A DNA stretch of 64,000 nucleotides from Sedimenticola_A sp040506895 (lineage in GTDB: Bacteria > Pseudomonadota > Gammaproteobacteria > Chromatiales > Chromatiaceae): NCBI GenBank assembly GCA_040506895.1, contig JBEVVY010000001.1:1612001-1676000 (forward strand), read 5' to 3'. The notes beneath the pieces were generated by a model. It was not told where the DNA came from and searched no databases. It saw only the letters and a list, made by a program, of their open reading frames with translations. Below, in pieces: positions 35,458 through 44,027 of the stretch. Position 1 is the stretch's first letter, and each line of letters begins with the position of its first letter. A program made the translations under genes and the position numbers.

Positions 35458-35545
35458 AGACAATATCCAGGAACAGGGAAAAACCGAACTTGTCTATTCG
35501 ATTACCGGTCGTGAGAGCCGAGAACAGGACAGGAAGTACAGGAAG

Positions 35546-37060
35546 ATGACAAAACTGCAACTGTTACGCGATTTCTGGCGCAGCCGTGAATCAGAAGGCG
35601 GCGTCACCAAGCTGGAATCCGGCATCAGGGGGTTCGATGAACTGCTCGAGGGGGGGGTTCCGGAGGGCAGGACAACCCTGGTGAGCGCCGGGCCGGGCTG
35701 CGGTAAGACCGTGCTGCTGGCTGAATACGTCTACCGGGGGATCGAGGAGTTCGATCAGCCCGGCATCTTCCTCACCTTCGAAGAGCGTCCGAGGGACATT
35801 ATTCGCAACCTCACCAACTTCGGCTGGGACCTGGAGAAACACGCGGCAGCTGGAAAACTGCTCTTTATCGACGCTTCGCTGCCCGAAGAGGGCGAATTCG
35901 TGTACGGCAAGGGGGACTGGCTGGAGCCGATGCTGGCCCGCATCCGCTATGCAGTTGAAAAGAGCGGTGCCAAGAGGCTCTCTGTGGACAACCTGGGCGC
36001 GGTATTTCTCCGTTACGAAGGTAGCGATGACCTGAAGCTGACCAGGGAGCGCCTGTACCGCTTCGCCGACCGCATCAAAGAGCTGGGCCTGACCACCCTG
36101 GTCAGTAGCGAGCGGACCGACAGCATCGCCTCCCTGTCCCACTACAGCGTGGAGGAGTTCGTCAGTGATGGCCTGATCCAGCTCGATATCCAATCCGGTA
36201 CCGGTTCCGATGTACGCACCATGTGGGTGCGCAAAATGCGTGGCTGTGGTTACCGAAGCGGCAAGGTGGTCTTCGATATCAACCACGACGGCATCGAGAT
36301 CTACCCCAAGATCCCCGTCAACACCAGTGTGGGTGACACCGAATTCTCGGTCAGGGAAGGTTTCGGTATCCCTGCCCTCGACAGGGCACTTGGAGGTGGC
36401 ATTCCCCAGGGGCACATCATGCTGGTGGCCGGCAACACCGGTACGGGCAAATCGACCCTGGCCATGCATTTCGTAACAGAGGGTGTCGACAACGGACAAC
36501 CCACCGTCTGGGTCGCCCTGGAAGAGCCTGTCAAGCAGGTGTTGAAAACCGCCCATGCCCATGGCTGGGACCTGGAATCAAGCACACAGAACGGCTCCCT
36601 TGCGTTCGTCACCACCTCAATGTTCGACATCAATGCAGACAAGCTGCTCTACAAGACCATCGATGCCGTCAACCAAAACGGGGCCCGCCGTATCGTCGTC
36701 GATTCGATCTCCAGCCTGGAATCCGCCAGCATGAACAAGGAGAGCGTGCGGGATTTCATGATGCAACTGGCAGGGTTTGCAAAAACCCAGGGTATCACCG
36801 TCATCCTCAACTACCTCTCCGGCGAGGCCTTCGGCGCGTCCAAGGAACAACTGCTCGGCTCCATGTCCACCAATGCCATGCGCCTCTCCTCCATCGTCGA
36901 CGCAATCATCCTGCTGCGCTACGTGGAGCGGGACCAGGGGGTACAGAAACTGCTCAACATCCTCAAGCTGCGCGGCAGCCACCACGTAAAGGACATCCTG
37001 CGCTACGAGATCAGCCAGAACGGCTTCTCACTGGGCGAACGCTTCGGGGTCAACGATTGA
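35546..37060 (+). CDS. kaiC: Circadian clock ATPase/kinase KaiC homologue
   Basis: A 504-residue double RecA-fold protein that should form hexamers. CI has Walker A GPGCGKT (49-55) and catalytic Glu pair at 79-80; CII has Walker A GNTGTGKST (296-304) and Glu pair at 326-327 (ALEEPVK). The phosphorylation pair equivalent to Synechococcus Ser431/Thr432 aligns to Ser448/Ser449 in MRLSSIVDAIILL. A Ser-Ser pair is the KaiC2-type pattern. The C-terminal tail is short (SLGERFGVND) and lacks the long A-loop extension that binds KaiA, consistent with the missing kaiA. It probably acts in stress or time-of-day signalling through the downstream kinase and EAL protein (inference). Confidence 0.94.
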   Translation: MTKLQLLRDFWRSRESEGGVTKLESGIRGFDELLEGGVPEGRTTLVSAGPGCGKTVLLAEYVYRGIEEFDQPGIFLTFEERPRDIIRNLTNFGWDLEKHAAAGKLLFIDASLPEEGEFVYGKGDWLEPMLARIRYAVEKSGAKRLSVDNLGAVFLRYEGSDDLKLTRERLYRFADRIKELGLTTLVSSERTDSIASLSHYSVEEFVSDGLIQLDIQSGTGSDVRTMWVRKMRGCGYRSGKVVFDINHDGIEIYPKIPVNTSVGDTEFSVREGFGIPALDRALGGGIPQGHIMLVAGNTGTGKSTLAMHFVTEGVDNGQPTVWVALEEPVKQVLKTAHAHGWDLESSTQNGSLAFVTTSMFDINADKLLYKTIDAVNQNGARRIVVDSISSLESASMNKESVRDFMMQLAGFAKTQGITVILNYLSGEAFGASKEQLLGSMSTNAMRLSSIVDAIILLRYVERDQGVQKLLNILKLRGSHHVKDILRYEISQNGFSLGERFGVND

Positions 37061-37237
37061 CGATCCGCTACCTCATTGACACCCTGACAAATCACGCTGG
37101 CCAGGCAGACCATAGCGGACAGAAAGTCTCATCAACAACCCGGCCCCGGGATCTGGCGGATACCCTGCTGATACCTGGGTAAATAACCACTTTCCTTCAT
37201 CTATACTCAGAGATTGGATGTAGAGAGGGGTATCAGA

Positions 37238-37405
37238 ATGCCCAAATCGCTGCGCGATCTGCTATCGAAACCATTCAACCAGCTCGGCTTCCGCCAGGCG
37301 GTGGCGCTGCTGTCCGCCGTGGCCATCGTGGCAGCGGGCACTGTGGTATCCACCTGGCTCATGCAGCAGCGCTAGCAGTCCATCCTCGCCAACAACCTCC
37401 AGACC
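37238..37405 (+). pseudogene. N-terminal start and first membrane helix of the phosphorelay kinase, ended by an in-frame TAG
   Basis: An ATG at 37238 with GAGGGG 8 bases upstream opens a frame encoding a basic N-terminus and a membrane helix (ALLSAVAIVAAGTVVSTWLM). The codon at 37373-37375 is TAG, in QQR-stop-QSILANN. The same frame continues without further stops into the 1513-codon kinase. A single C-to-T change from CAG would create this stop. Confidence 0.8.
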
Positions 37406-40400
37406 GTGTTGCTCAGCAGCGACCAGGCGATAAGGATCTGGGCCAGGGAGCACTACCAGACGGTACAGAATTTTACAGGCAACCTGACGCTGAGCTGGGC
37501 CGCCGAGAGCCTGCTTTTCGAGCAACGAGAGCAGAAGGCACTGCTCGGTTCACCTGAACAGGCGCAACTGCGCCGGTTCTTCCGCCCCTATTTACAAAAG
37601 GGACAGTATCGCGGCTTCTTTATCATCGGCCCGGACAATATCAGCCTGGCCTCGTCGCGGGACGCCAACGTGGGCACGCCCAATCTGCTCACAGATCAGC
37701 CGGACGTGTTGGCCCGAATGTGGCGGGGCGAGACCCTGCTCAGCCGCATCCAGAGCTCCGATGTCCCCCTGTATACAGATAGCGACGTCAAGCAGCATGC
37801 GACCCTGTTCGTGGGTGCGCCGATCAGAAACGAACTGGGCGAGGTCATCGCCTTGCTGACCCTGCGCATCGATCCCCACAACAGCCTCTACCCCCTGCTG
37901 CAGCAGGGGCGATTGGGGGAGACCGGCGAAACCTACATGTTCAACCAAGATGGCCTGATGCTGAACGACAGCCGCTTCGTCGAACAGTTGCTCGAGATCG
38001 GCCTGCTGGTAGAGGATGGGCCCCATTTACACGGTAAAGACAACCTCAGCCACCATGCCCACCTGCAGATTACACTGCGCGACCCCGGTGAGGACCTGAC
38101 CCGCCTGAAAAGGCTCCCTCCAGGGCTGTCGGAGCGCCCCCTGACCCGCATGGCCGCCAGTGCCATCGCCGGCGACAGCGGTGTCGATCTGGAGGGTTAC
38201 CGCGACTACAGGGGAGTCCCGGTGGTGGGGGCCTGGCTCTGGGACGATGAACTCAATGTCGGCCTGACCACCGAGCAGGACGTGGCGGAGGCCTATTCGC
38301 TTTTCTATTTCGTGCGTGGGCTCATATACGGCAGCGCCATGATCGTGATGCTGATCCTGCTATTGCTCACCCTTGTCTACATCCGGGGACGTCGGCGGCT
38401 GCTGGCATCCCAGAATCGGCTCAGTGCGGTGGTGGACAATGTCATCGACGCCATCCTGGTCATCGATCAAAACGGTATTATCGAGAGCGCAAACCCGGCA
38501 ACGGAGTCGATTTTCGGCTACTCCAAAAAGCTACTGGTCGGCAACAACATCAGCATGCTGATGCCCGAACCCCATGCCAGTCATCACAACGGCTATATAC
38601 AGCGCTACCTGCAGAGCGGCGAGGCCAGGATCATCGGCATCGGGCGGGAACTCGAGGCCAGGCGCGCCGACGGCACGCTCTTTCCCATCGAGCTGGCTGT
38701 CAGCCGGCTGAACCTGGGAGGCGAGCTCCATTTCGCGGGGGTGATCCGCGATATCTCGGTGCGCAAAAAAGCGGAGATCTCGCTGGAGAACGAGCGCATC
38801 TTCACGCGCGAAGTGCTCGACTCCCTCACCGCACACATCGCGGTGCTCGACAACAAGGGCACCATTGTGATGACCAACGAGGCCTGGGACCAGTTCGGGG
38901 AGGAGAATGGATTGCCGGCCGAGATGTCCGGCCCCGGCATCAACTACCTGGACATCGTGGAGAACGCCTCGGGCACCGACTCGGAAGAGGCCCCACTGGT
39001 GGCTGAAAACCTGAGGAAAATGCTGGCCGGGGAGACGGACGGCTTCAGACTGGAGTACCCCTGCCACAGCCCCGACGATAAGCGCTGGTTCTACATGCGA
39101 GCGAGCCAGTTCCTGCACGAGGGCTCTCCTGCCATCGTGATTTCACACCTGGACATAACCCAAAGAATGCTGTCCGAACAGCAGCTCAGCACCATGTCGC
39201 TGGTGGCCAGGAATACCGACAACGCGGTCATCGTTACCGATGTCGAGGGACGGATCACATGGGTGAACGATGGTTTCACCAGGATGAGCGGATACGCCCT
39301 GGAAGAGGTGGCCGGCCGCAAGCCGGGCGGTTTACTGCAGGGGCCCGATACCGACGCCGAGATGGTGCGGCACATCAGCCAAGGCCTGGCAGCGGGTGAT
39401 CGTGTCGAGGGGGAGATCCTCAACTATGCCAAGTCGGGCCAACCCTACTGGCTCCATTTCGAGATCACCCCGGTGCTCGACGAGAACGGCAGGATCGTCG
39501 AGTTCGTGGCATTGGAGCAGGATATCACCGAAGAGAAACGGATAATGGAGGCCCTGAAACTGGAGAAGGAGGCCACGGAGGCCGCCAACAACCTGCTGAA
39601 CCTGACCCGCGAGGCCCTGGAACGCACCGGCATGGGTGAGTTCTGGATAAGAGCCCGGGACGGCGGTGTCATCCGTGTCAATGACCATGCCTGCAACTAC
39701 CTCGGATACAGCCGCGAGGAAATGCTCGAGCTCACCGTGCCGGACTTCGACATCAAGGTCTCTGCAGAGAATTTCCGGGAGCTGGCCGATTCCGTCAAGG
39801 AGCAAACCTGGGCCCGTTTCGAATCGGTACACCAGACCAAAGCGGGGCGCCGCATACCGGTGGAGATAACCTCGCTCTACTTACCAAACTTGCAAAACTA
39901 CGGTGAGATCTTCATCTCTTTCGTCGCCGATATCACCCAGCGCAAGGAGGCGGAGATCGAGATGATCCTCGCCCGCGAGGAGGCCGAGCAGGCCAACCGC
40001 GCAAAGTCCACCTTCCTTGCGACCATGAGCCACGAGATCCGTACACCGTTGAACGGCGTGGTCGGCACCGTCGATCTGCTCTCCCATACCGCGCTCGACG
40101 AATCCCAGCAGGACCTGGTGGATACGGCCAAGGATTCCGCCGTGCTGTTGCAGGGAATCATCGATGACATCCTCGACTTCTCCAAGATCGAGGCAGGTCG
40201 CCTGGTAATGGAGCATGTGCCCCTCGACATGGAGCTGTTGGTGGAGAAGCTGGCCGGCAACCTTCAGCATCTTGCCAGGAGTCGTGACGTTGAACTGCTG
40301 ATCTATTGTGATCCCAGGTTGCCTGCACTCCAGGGTGATCCGGTGCGCCTGCGACAGATCCTCTTCAACCTGGCGGGCAACGCCATCAAGTTCAGCGGAG

Positions 40401-41947
40401 GGCAGCGAGACGGCAAGGGCCGGGTAGTGCTCAAGATTATGCTCGAGGGTCTGGAAGGCGCCTCTGCCGCATTCAGCATGCAAATAGCCGACAACGGTAT
40501 CGGTATGAGCGACGATGTGCTGGCACGGTTGTTCACGCCCTTCGTCCAGGGCGAGGGTGACATCACACGGCGATTCGGCGGTACCGGCCTGGGCCTGGTC
40601 ATCACCAAGCGCCTTGTGGAGTTGATGGGCGGGCATATCGAGGTGGAAAGCACCCCAGGGGAAGGCTCCACGTTCAGCGTTCATCTCGCCTTAAAGCAGG
40701 CGGACGATTCCACGGCAGCGGACGGCTCCAGCCTGCAGGGGCTCAAGGTGGTGTTGGTCAGCAATGACGAGGCCGGCTGGATACTGGAAAACTACCTGGG
40801 ACACGCAGGAGCCGAAATCACTTTCGCCACATCCGATGATCTGCTCGAAACCTGCCGGGATACCTGTACCGGGAGCAGCGAGCCCGTGGTGGTGCTCGAC
40901 ACCCAGGGAGAGAGGGAGATGGCGCCATCCCTGCGCGAGACGCTGCGCAGGGAGCTTCAGAACCAGCAATTGCGCTTCGTCCTGGTTGAACGGGGGCGGC
41001 GGCGCTACGCTCGCCCTGACGAGGACGACAGCATGACCCTGGACCTGAACGCCATGCGCCGGACGACCCTGCTCAATGCCGTGGCGTCGGTCGTCGGGCG
41101 GGAGTCTCCGCAACTTAAGATGATCGAGACAGAAGTCAGCCAGTTCGACATGGATCAGGCGCAATCAGTGAACAGCGCCCACAAGATCCTGTTGGCCGAC
41201 GACAACGATACCAACCGGAAGGTGATCGGCCAGCAACTGGTGTTGCTCGGCTACCGTGCTGAATTTGCAGAGAACGGCTCCCAGGCACTGGACATGTGGC
41301 GGGAGGGCGACTATTCAATGGTGATGACCGATTGTCATATGCCGGAGATGAATGGCTACCAGCTCACAAGGGCGATACGCAGCGAAGAGCCAGACGGGAC
41401 ACGCATTCCGGTTGTCGCCATCACCGCCGATGCCATGAAAGGAACGGCCCAGAAATGCTTCGCCTCCGGCATGGACGATTACATGACCAAGCCCATGCAA
41501 CTCCCGGAACTTCGCAAGACGCTAATGAAGTGGCTTCCCGTAACCGGGGTGCAGGAAGCGGAACAACTGCCAGCCGGGGAGGAAGAGAGTGAGGTGGAGC
41601 CTGACGAGTCGGTCGATTCCCATGCCCTGGAAAAACTGCTGGGAACTCAAGAAAGAGAGTCGCTGGCCGAATTCTATAGTATGTTCCTGGAGACAAATGC
41701 CGAGACCGCGACACAGATCCAGGGCGCTTTCCAGGGTGGAGACCTGTCTGCCGTGGGACAACTGGCGCACAAGCTGAAATCGGCTGCCCGTACCGTCGGT
41801 GCCAATAGACTCGCGGACTGCTGTATGCGCCTGGAGACGGCAGGCAAGGAGAAGGATGCGCAGGGGGTGGAGCAGGAAATGCAGCGCTTCCCGGAGCTGT
41901 TCGATCAAGTAAGGCACTGGATAGAGGCCTACAATAATAAGGCGTGA
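37406..41947 (+). CDS. Large multi-PAS hybrid histidine kinase (dCache-PAS4-HisKA-HATPase-REC-REC-Hpt)
   Basis: 1513 codons counted from the GTG at 37406; the natural start is probably 37238 (see amber entry). Order: extracytoplasmic Cache-like sensor (to about 300), membrane helix (GLIYGSAMIVMLILLLLTLVYI), four PAS/PAC units (for example AILVIDQNGIIESANPA and AVIVTDVEGRITWVNDGF), HisKA with TMSHEIRTPLNG (His876), HATPase (NLAGNAIKFSGG), a degenerate receiver, a true receiver with Asp1309 in TDCHMPEMNGYQL and a Hpt domain with His1455 in LAHKLKSAARTVG. It is an unorthodox phosphorelay kinase. It follows kaiC by 177 bases and is followed by REC-EAL, the likely target. Confidence 0.9.
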   Translation: MLLSSDQAIRIWAREHYQTVQNFTGNLTLSWAAESLLFEQREQKALLGSPEQAQLRRFFRPYLQKGQYRGFFIIGPDNISLASSRDANVGTPNLLTDQPDVLARMWRGETLLSRIQSSDVPLYTDSDVKQHATLFVGAPIRNELGEVIALLTLRIDPHNSLYPLLQQGRLGETGETYMFNQDGLMLNDSRFVEQLLEIGLLVEDGPHLHGKDNLSHHAHLQITLRDPGEDLTRLKRLPPGLSERPLTRMAASAIAGDSGVDLEGYRDYRGVPVVGAWLWDDELNVGLTTEQDVAEAYSLFYFVRGLIYGSAMIVMLILLLLTLVYIRGRRRLLASQNRLSAVVDNVIDAILVIDQNGIIESANPATESIFGYSKKLLVGNNISMLMPEPHASHHNGYIQRYLQSGEARIIGIGRELEARRADGTLFPIELAVSRLNLGGELHFAGVIRDISVRKKAEISLENERIFTREVLDSLTAHIAVLDNKGTIVMTNEAWDQFGEENGLPAEMSGPGINYLDIVENASGTDSEEAPLVAENLRKMLAGETDGFRLEYPCHSPDDKRWFYMRASQFLHEGSPAIVISHLDITQRMLSEQQLSTMSLVARNTDNAVIVTDVEGRITWVNDGFTRMSGYALEEVAGRKPGGLLQGPDTDAEMVRHISQGLAAGDRVEGEILNYAKSGQPYWLHFEITPVLDENGRIVEFVALEQDITEEKRIMEALKLEKEATEAANNLLNLTREALERTGMGEFWIRARDGGVIRVNDHACNYLGYSREEMLELTVPDFDIKVSAENFRELADSVKEQTWARFESVHQTKAGRRIPVEITSLYLPNLQNYGEIFISFVADITQRKEAEIEMILAREEAEQANRAKSTFLATMSHEIRTPLNGVVGTVDLLSHTALDESQQDLVDTAKDSAVLLQGIIDDILDFSKIEAGRLVMEHVPLDMELLVEKLAGNLQHLARSRDVELLIYCDPRLPALQGDPVRLRQILFNLAGNAIKFSGGQRDGKGRVVLKIMLEGLEGASAAFSMQIADNGIGMSDDVLARLFTPFVQGEGDITRRFGGTGLGLVITKRLVELMGGHIEVESTPGEGSTFSVHLALKQADDSTAADGSSLQGLKVVLVSNDEAGWILENYLGHAGAEITFATSDDLLETCRDTCTGSSEPVVVLDTQGEREMAPSLRETLRRELQNQQLRFVLVERGRRRYARPDEDDSMTLDLNAMRRTTLLNAVASVVGRESPQLKMIETEVSQFDMDQAQSVNSAHKILLADDNDTNRKVIGQQLVLLGYRAEFAENGSQALDMWREGDYSMVMTDCHMPEMNGYQLTRAIRSEEPDGTRIPVVAITADAMKGTAQKCFASGMDDYMTKPMQLPELRKTLMKWLPVTGVQEAEQLPAGEEESEVEPDESVDSHALEKLLGTQERESLAEFYSMFLETNAETATQIQGAFQGGDLSAVGQLAHKLKSAARTVGANRLADCCMRLETAGKEKDAQGVEQEMQRFPELFDQVRHWIEAYNNKA

Positions 41948-41965
41948 TGCACGAGCTCTAAAGTT

Positions 41966-43183
41966 ATGGAACCGACGACCTTTCCCAATACCGTACTCGT
42001 TGTCGATGACGAACTGTTCGTGTTGCGCACAACGGAGTTCGTACTCCGTCGCCTGGGTTTCTCCCATGTCGCTACTGCAGGCTCCGTCGCCATTGCCATG
42101 GAGACCGTCTCTTCGGCTGAGCCCCCCGTCGGCCTGGTACTCAGTGACCTCAACATGCCCGATGCCGATGGCCTCGAACTGTTGAGGAAGTTCGACGATA
42201 TGGGTTACCGCGGTGATATCCTGCTGTTCAGTGGCGAGGACAACCAGACCCTCACCATGGCTGAATCCCTGGCCAAGGCAAGGGGACTCTCGGTGATCGG
42301 TGCCCTTCCGAAGCCGCTTCAGCCTGAGAAACTTCTTGAGAGCCTGTCGAGATGCACTGGTCAGGGCACATTGCAGAAGCGCGCTCACGAGGGTGTCGAC
42401 GTAACGCCGGATATGCTGGACAAGGCGATTGACGCCGGGGAACTGAAACCCTGGTTCCAGCCCAAGATCGACATTGCCACCCGCATGCCGGTCGGTGTGG
42501 AAGCGTTGGCCCGCTGGCCTGACAGCAGCCACGGCACCATCTATCCCGGTGACTTCATCCCGGTAGCGGAACAGCATGGCCTGATCGACAAGCTCACTTT
42601 TGCCCTTATGGCACAGGCGGCCGGTATCGAGAATGGGTGGCAGAAAGAGGGCATCGAACTGAAGGTGGCCTTCAATATCTCCATGAACAGCCTGCACGAT
42701 CCAGCGTTTCCCGATACCCTGGACAGGGTCGTCACCGATGCCGGCGGTCAGCTCAGCCACTTCCAGCTGGAGGTGACGGAGAGCCAGCTGATGGAGGACC
42801 TTGTTCGTCCCCTGGAGGTTCTGCTACGTCTGCGCATGAAGAAGATCAGGCTCTCGATCGACGATTTCGGCACCGGCCACTCCAACCTCACCCAACTGCG
42901 TGACCTGCCCTTCGATGAACTCAAGCTCGATCGCAGCTACGTAAACCCCGATGCCCACGGCGACAGGACGGGCGTGATCCTCGAATCCACGGTGCAGATG
43001 GCCAAGAAACTGGGCATGTCCATCGTTGCGGAAGGGGTGGAGAACAAGGAGGAGTGGACAAAAGTGGAAGCATTGGGTTGTGACCAGGTGCAGGGCTATT
43101 TTACCGCCCGTCCCATGCCCGGTGACGAGATACCTGCCTGGATGGCCGGCTGGCCTGACCTGAGAGAACGCCTGTTCAGCTGA
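41966..43183 (+). CDS. REC-EAL response regulator, predicted c-di-GMP phosphodiesterase
   Basis: A 405-residue cytosolic protein. The receiver has VLVVDDELFVLR and phospho-acceptor Asp in VLSDLNMPDADG. The EAL domain appears catalytically complete: VEALARW (EAL), FNISMNSL, EVTESQL, DDFGTGHSNL, KLDRSYV, VAEGVENKEEW and QVQGYFTARPM. It should hydrolyse c-di-GMP to pGpG when activated. It starts 19 bases after the phosphorelay kinase stop, so kinase-to-EAL signalling in one operon is the simplest reading. Its 3' end overlaps the convergent receiver gene by 8 bases. Confidence 0.93.
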   Translation: MEPTTFPNTVLVVDDELFVLRTTEFVLRRLGFSHVATAGSVAIAMETVSSAEPPVGLVLSDLNMPDADGLELLRKFDDMGYRGDILLFSGEDNQTLTMAESLAKARGLSVIGALPKPLQPEKLLESLSRCTGQGTLQKRAHEGVDVTPDMLDKAIDAGELKPWFQPKIDIATRMPVGVEALARWPDSSHGTIYPGDFIPVAEQHGLIDKLTFALMAQAAGIENGWQKEGIELKVAFNISMNSLHDPAFPDTLDRVVTDAGGQLSHFQLEVTESQLMEDLVRPLEVLLRLRMKKIRLSIDDFGTGHSNLTQLRDLPFDELKLDRSYVNPDAHGDRTGVILESTVQMAKKLGMSIVAEGVENKEEWTKVEALGCDQVQGYFTARPMPGDEIPAWMAGWPDLRERLFS

Positions 43184-43889
43184 CACGCACAGCAGAGGCG
43201 TCGATCACTTGCTTCAATTCGTTTATCCGGTTGATCAGACTCTCTGTCAGCTTCTGTCCAGCTGAAATGAGCGTCAAGCCGGAGACCGAGTCGATATCTT
43301 CCAGCAGATGCATTCCGGGCTCAAGTTGTTCCAGCGGCAACTCTCTGCCTCCGGCCTCGCGGATTGCCTGGTCCTCCTCTTTCCGCACCATGGATGCATC
43401 GGTTTTTTTGCTCTCCTCTGCTGCGGCCTGGGCGAGGCTTTGCAGGTCGGTGTCGACCGACAGGTAATCCTCGCGATTCTTCAGGCTCATCTGTTCCTGT
43501 ATGGCAATTCCGATTTTCCCGGACGCATCTTCAGCCGAAATCGGTTTCACCAGGAAGCCATTGACATCCAAAGCGAGACTGGCGGTCACCACTTCCATGG
43601 TAGAAAAAGAGGTCACCACAATCGTCCGCAGATCAGGTTTTGCGCCGGTCTTGCCGAGGCGGATCTGTTTTATCAATTCCAGTCCGTTCATCCTGGGCAT
43701 TTGGATGTCCGTGATCAGCACATCCACATCGTTCTGCGCAAGTACGCTCGCAGCATCCACACCGTTTTCCGCTTCCAGAACGCCACTGATGCCCAGCGGC
43801 TTCAATACCTGAACCGTTACACGCCTGATAAAGGGCTCGTCGTCCACCAGCAGTATTCGAGGCGAAGATGGGATGTTCATTGAGGGCAT
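43176..43889 (-). CDS. Response regulator with C-terminal HD-GYP-associated accessory domain
   Basis: About 237 residues. The receiver has ILLVDDEPFIRR, phospho-acceptor Asp in VLITDIQMPRMNG and a conserved FLVKPIS. After a linker comes LPLEQLEPGMHLLEDI...GLTLISAGQKLTESLINRI, a small module commonly found in front of HD-GYP or in response regulators. No HD-GYP or DNA-binding domain is present. Start codon is uncertain among ATGs at 43889 and 43880. It is convergent with the REC-EAL gene and may be a further part of the same signalling group. Confidence 0.82.
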   Translation of the reverse strand: MPSMNIPSSPRILLVDDEPFIRRVTVQVLKPLGISGVLEAENGVDAASVLAQNDVDVLITDIQMPRMNGLELIKQIRLGKTGAKPDLRTIVVTSFSTMEVVTASLALDVNGFLVKPISAEDASGKIGIAIQEQMSLKNREDYLSVDTDLQSLAQAAAEESKKTDASMVRKEEDQAIREAGGRELPLEQLEPGMHLLEDIDSVSGLTLISAGQKLTESLINRINELKQVIDASAVRVS

Positions 43890-44027
43890 TATGAGTGTTC
43901 GTCGCAATTACGCAGGGATGCCGGTATCAAAGCTATTATAGTGGTATTTTCCTGTAAGCGTAGCGGTCATCAACCCGTCATATTCCGGGTTATTCACCCA
44001 GCCACTGAATATCTCGCTTTAAGAGCT

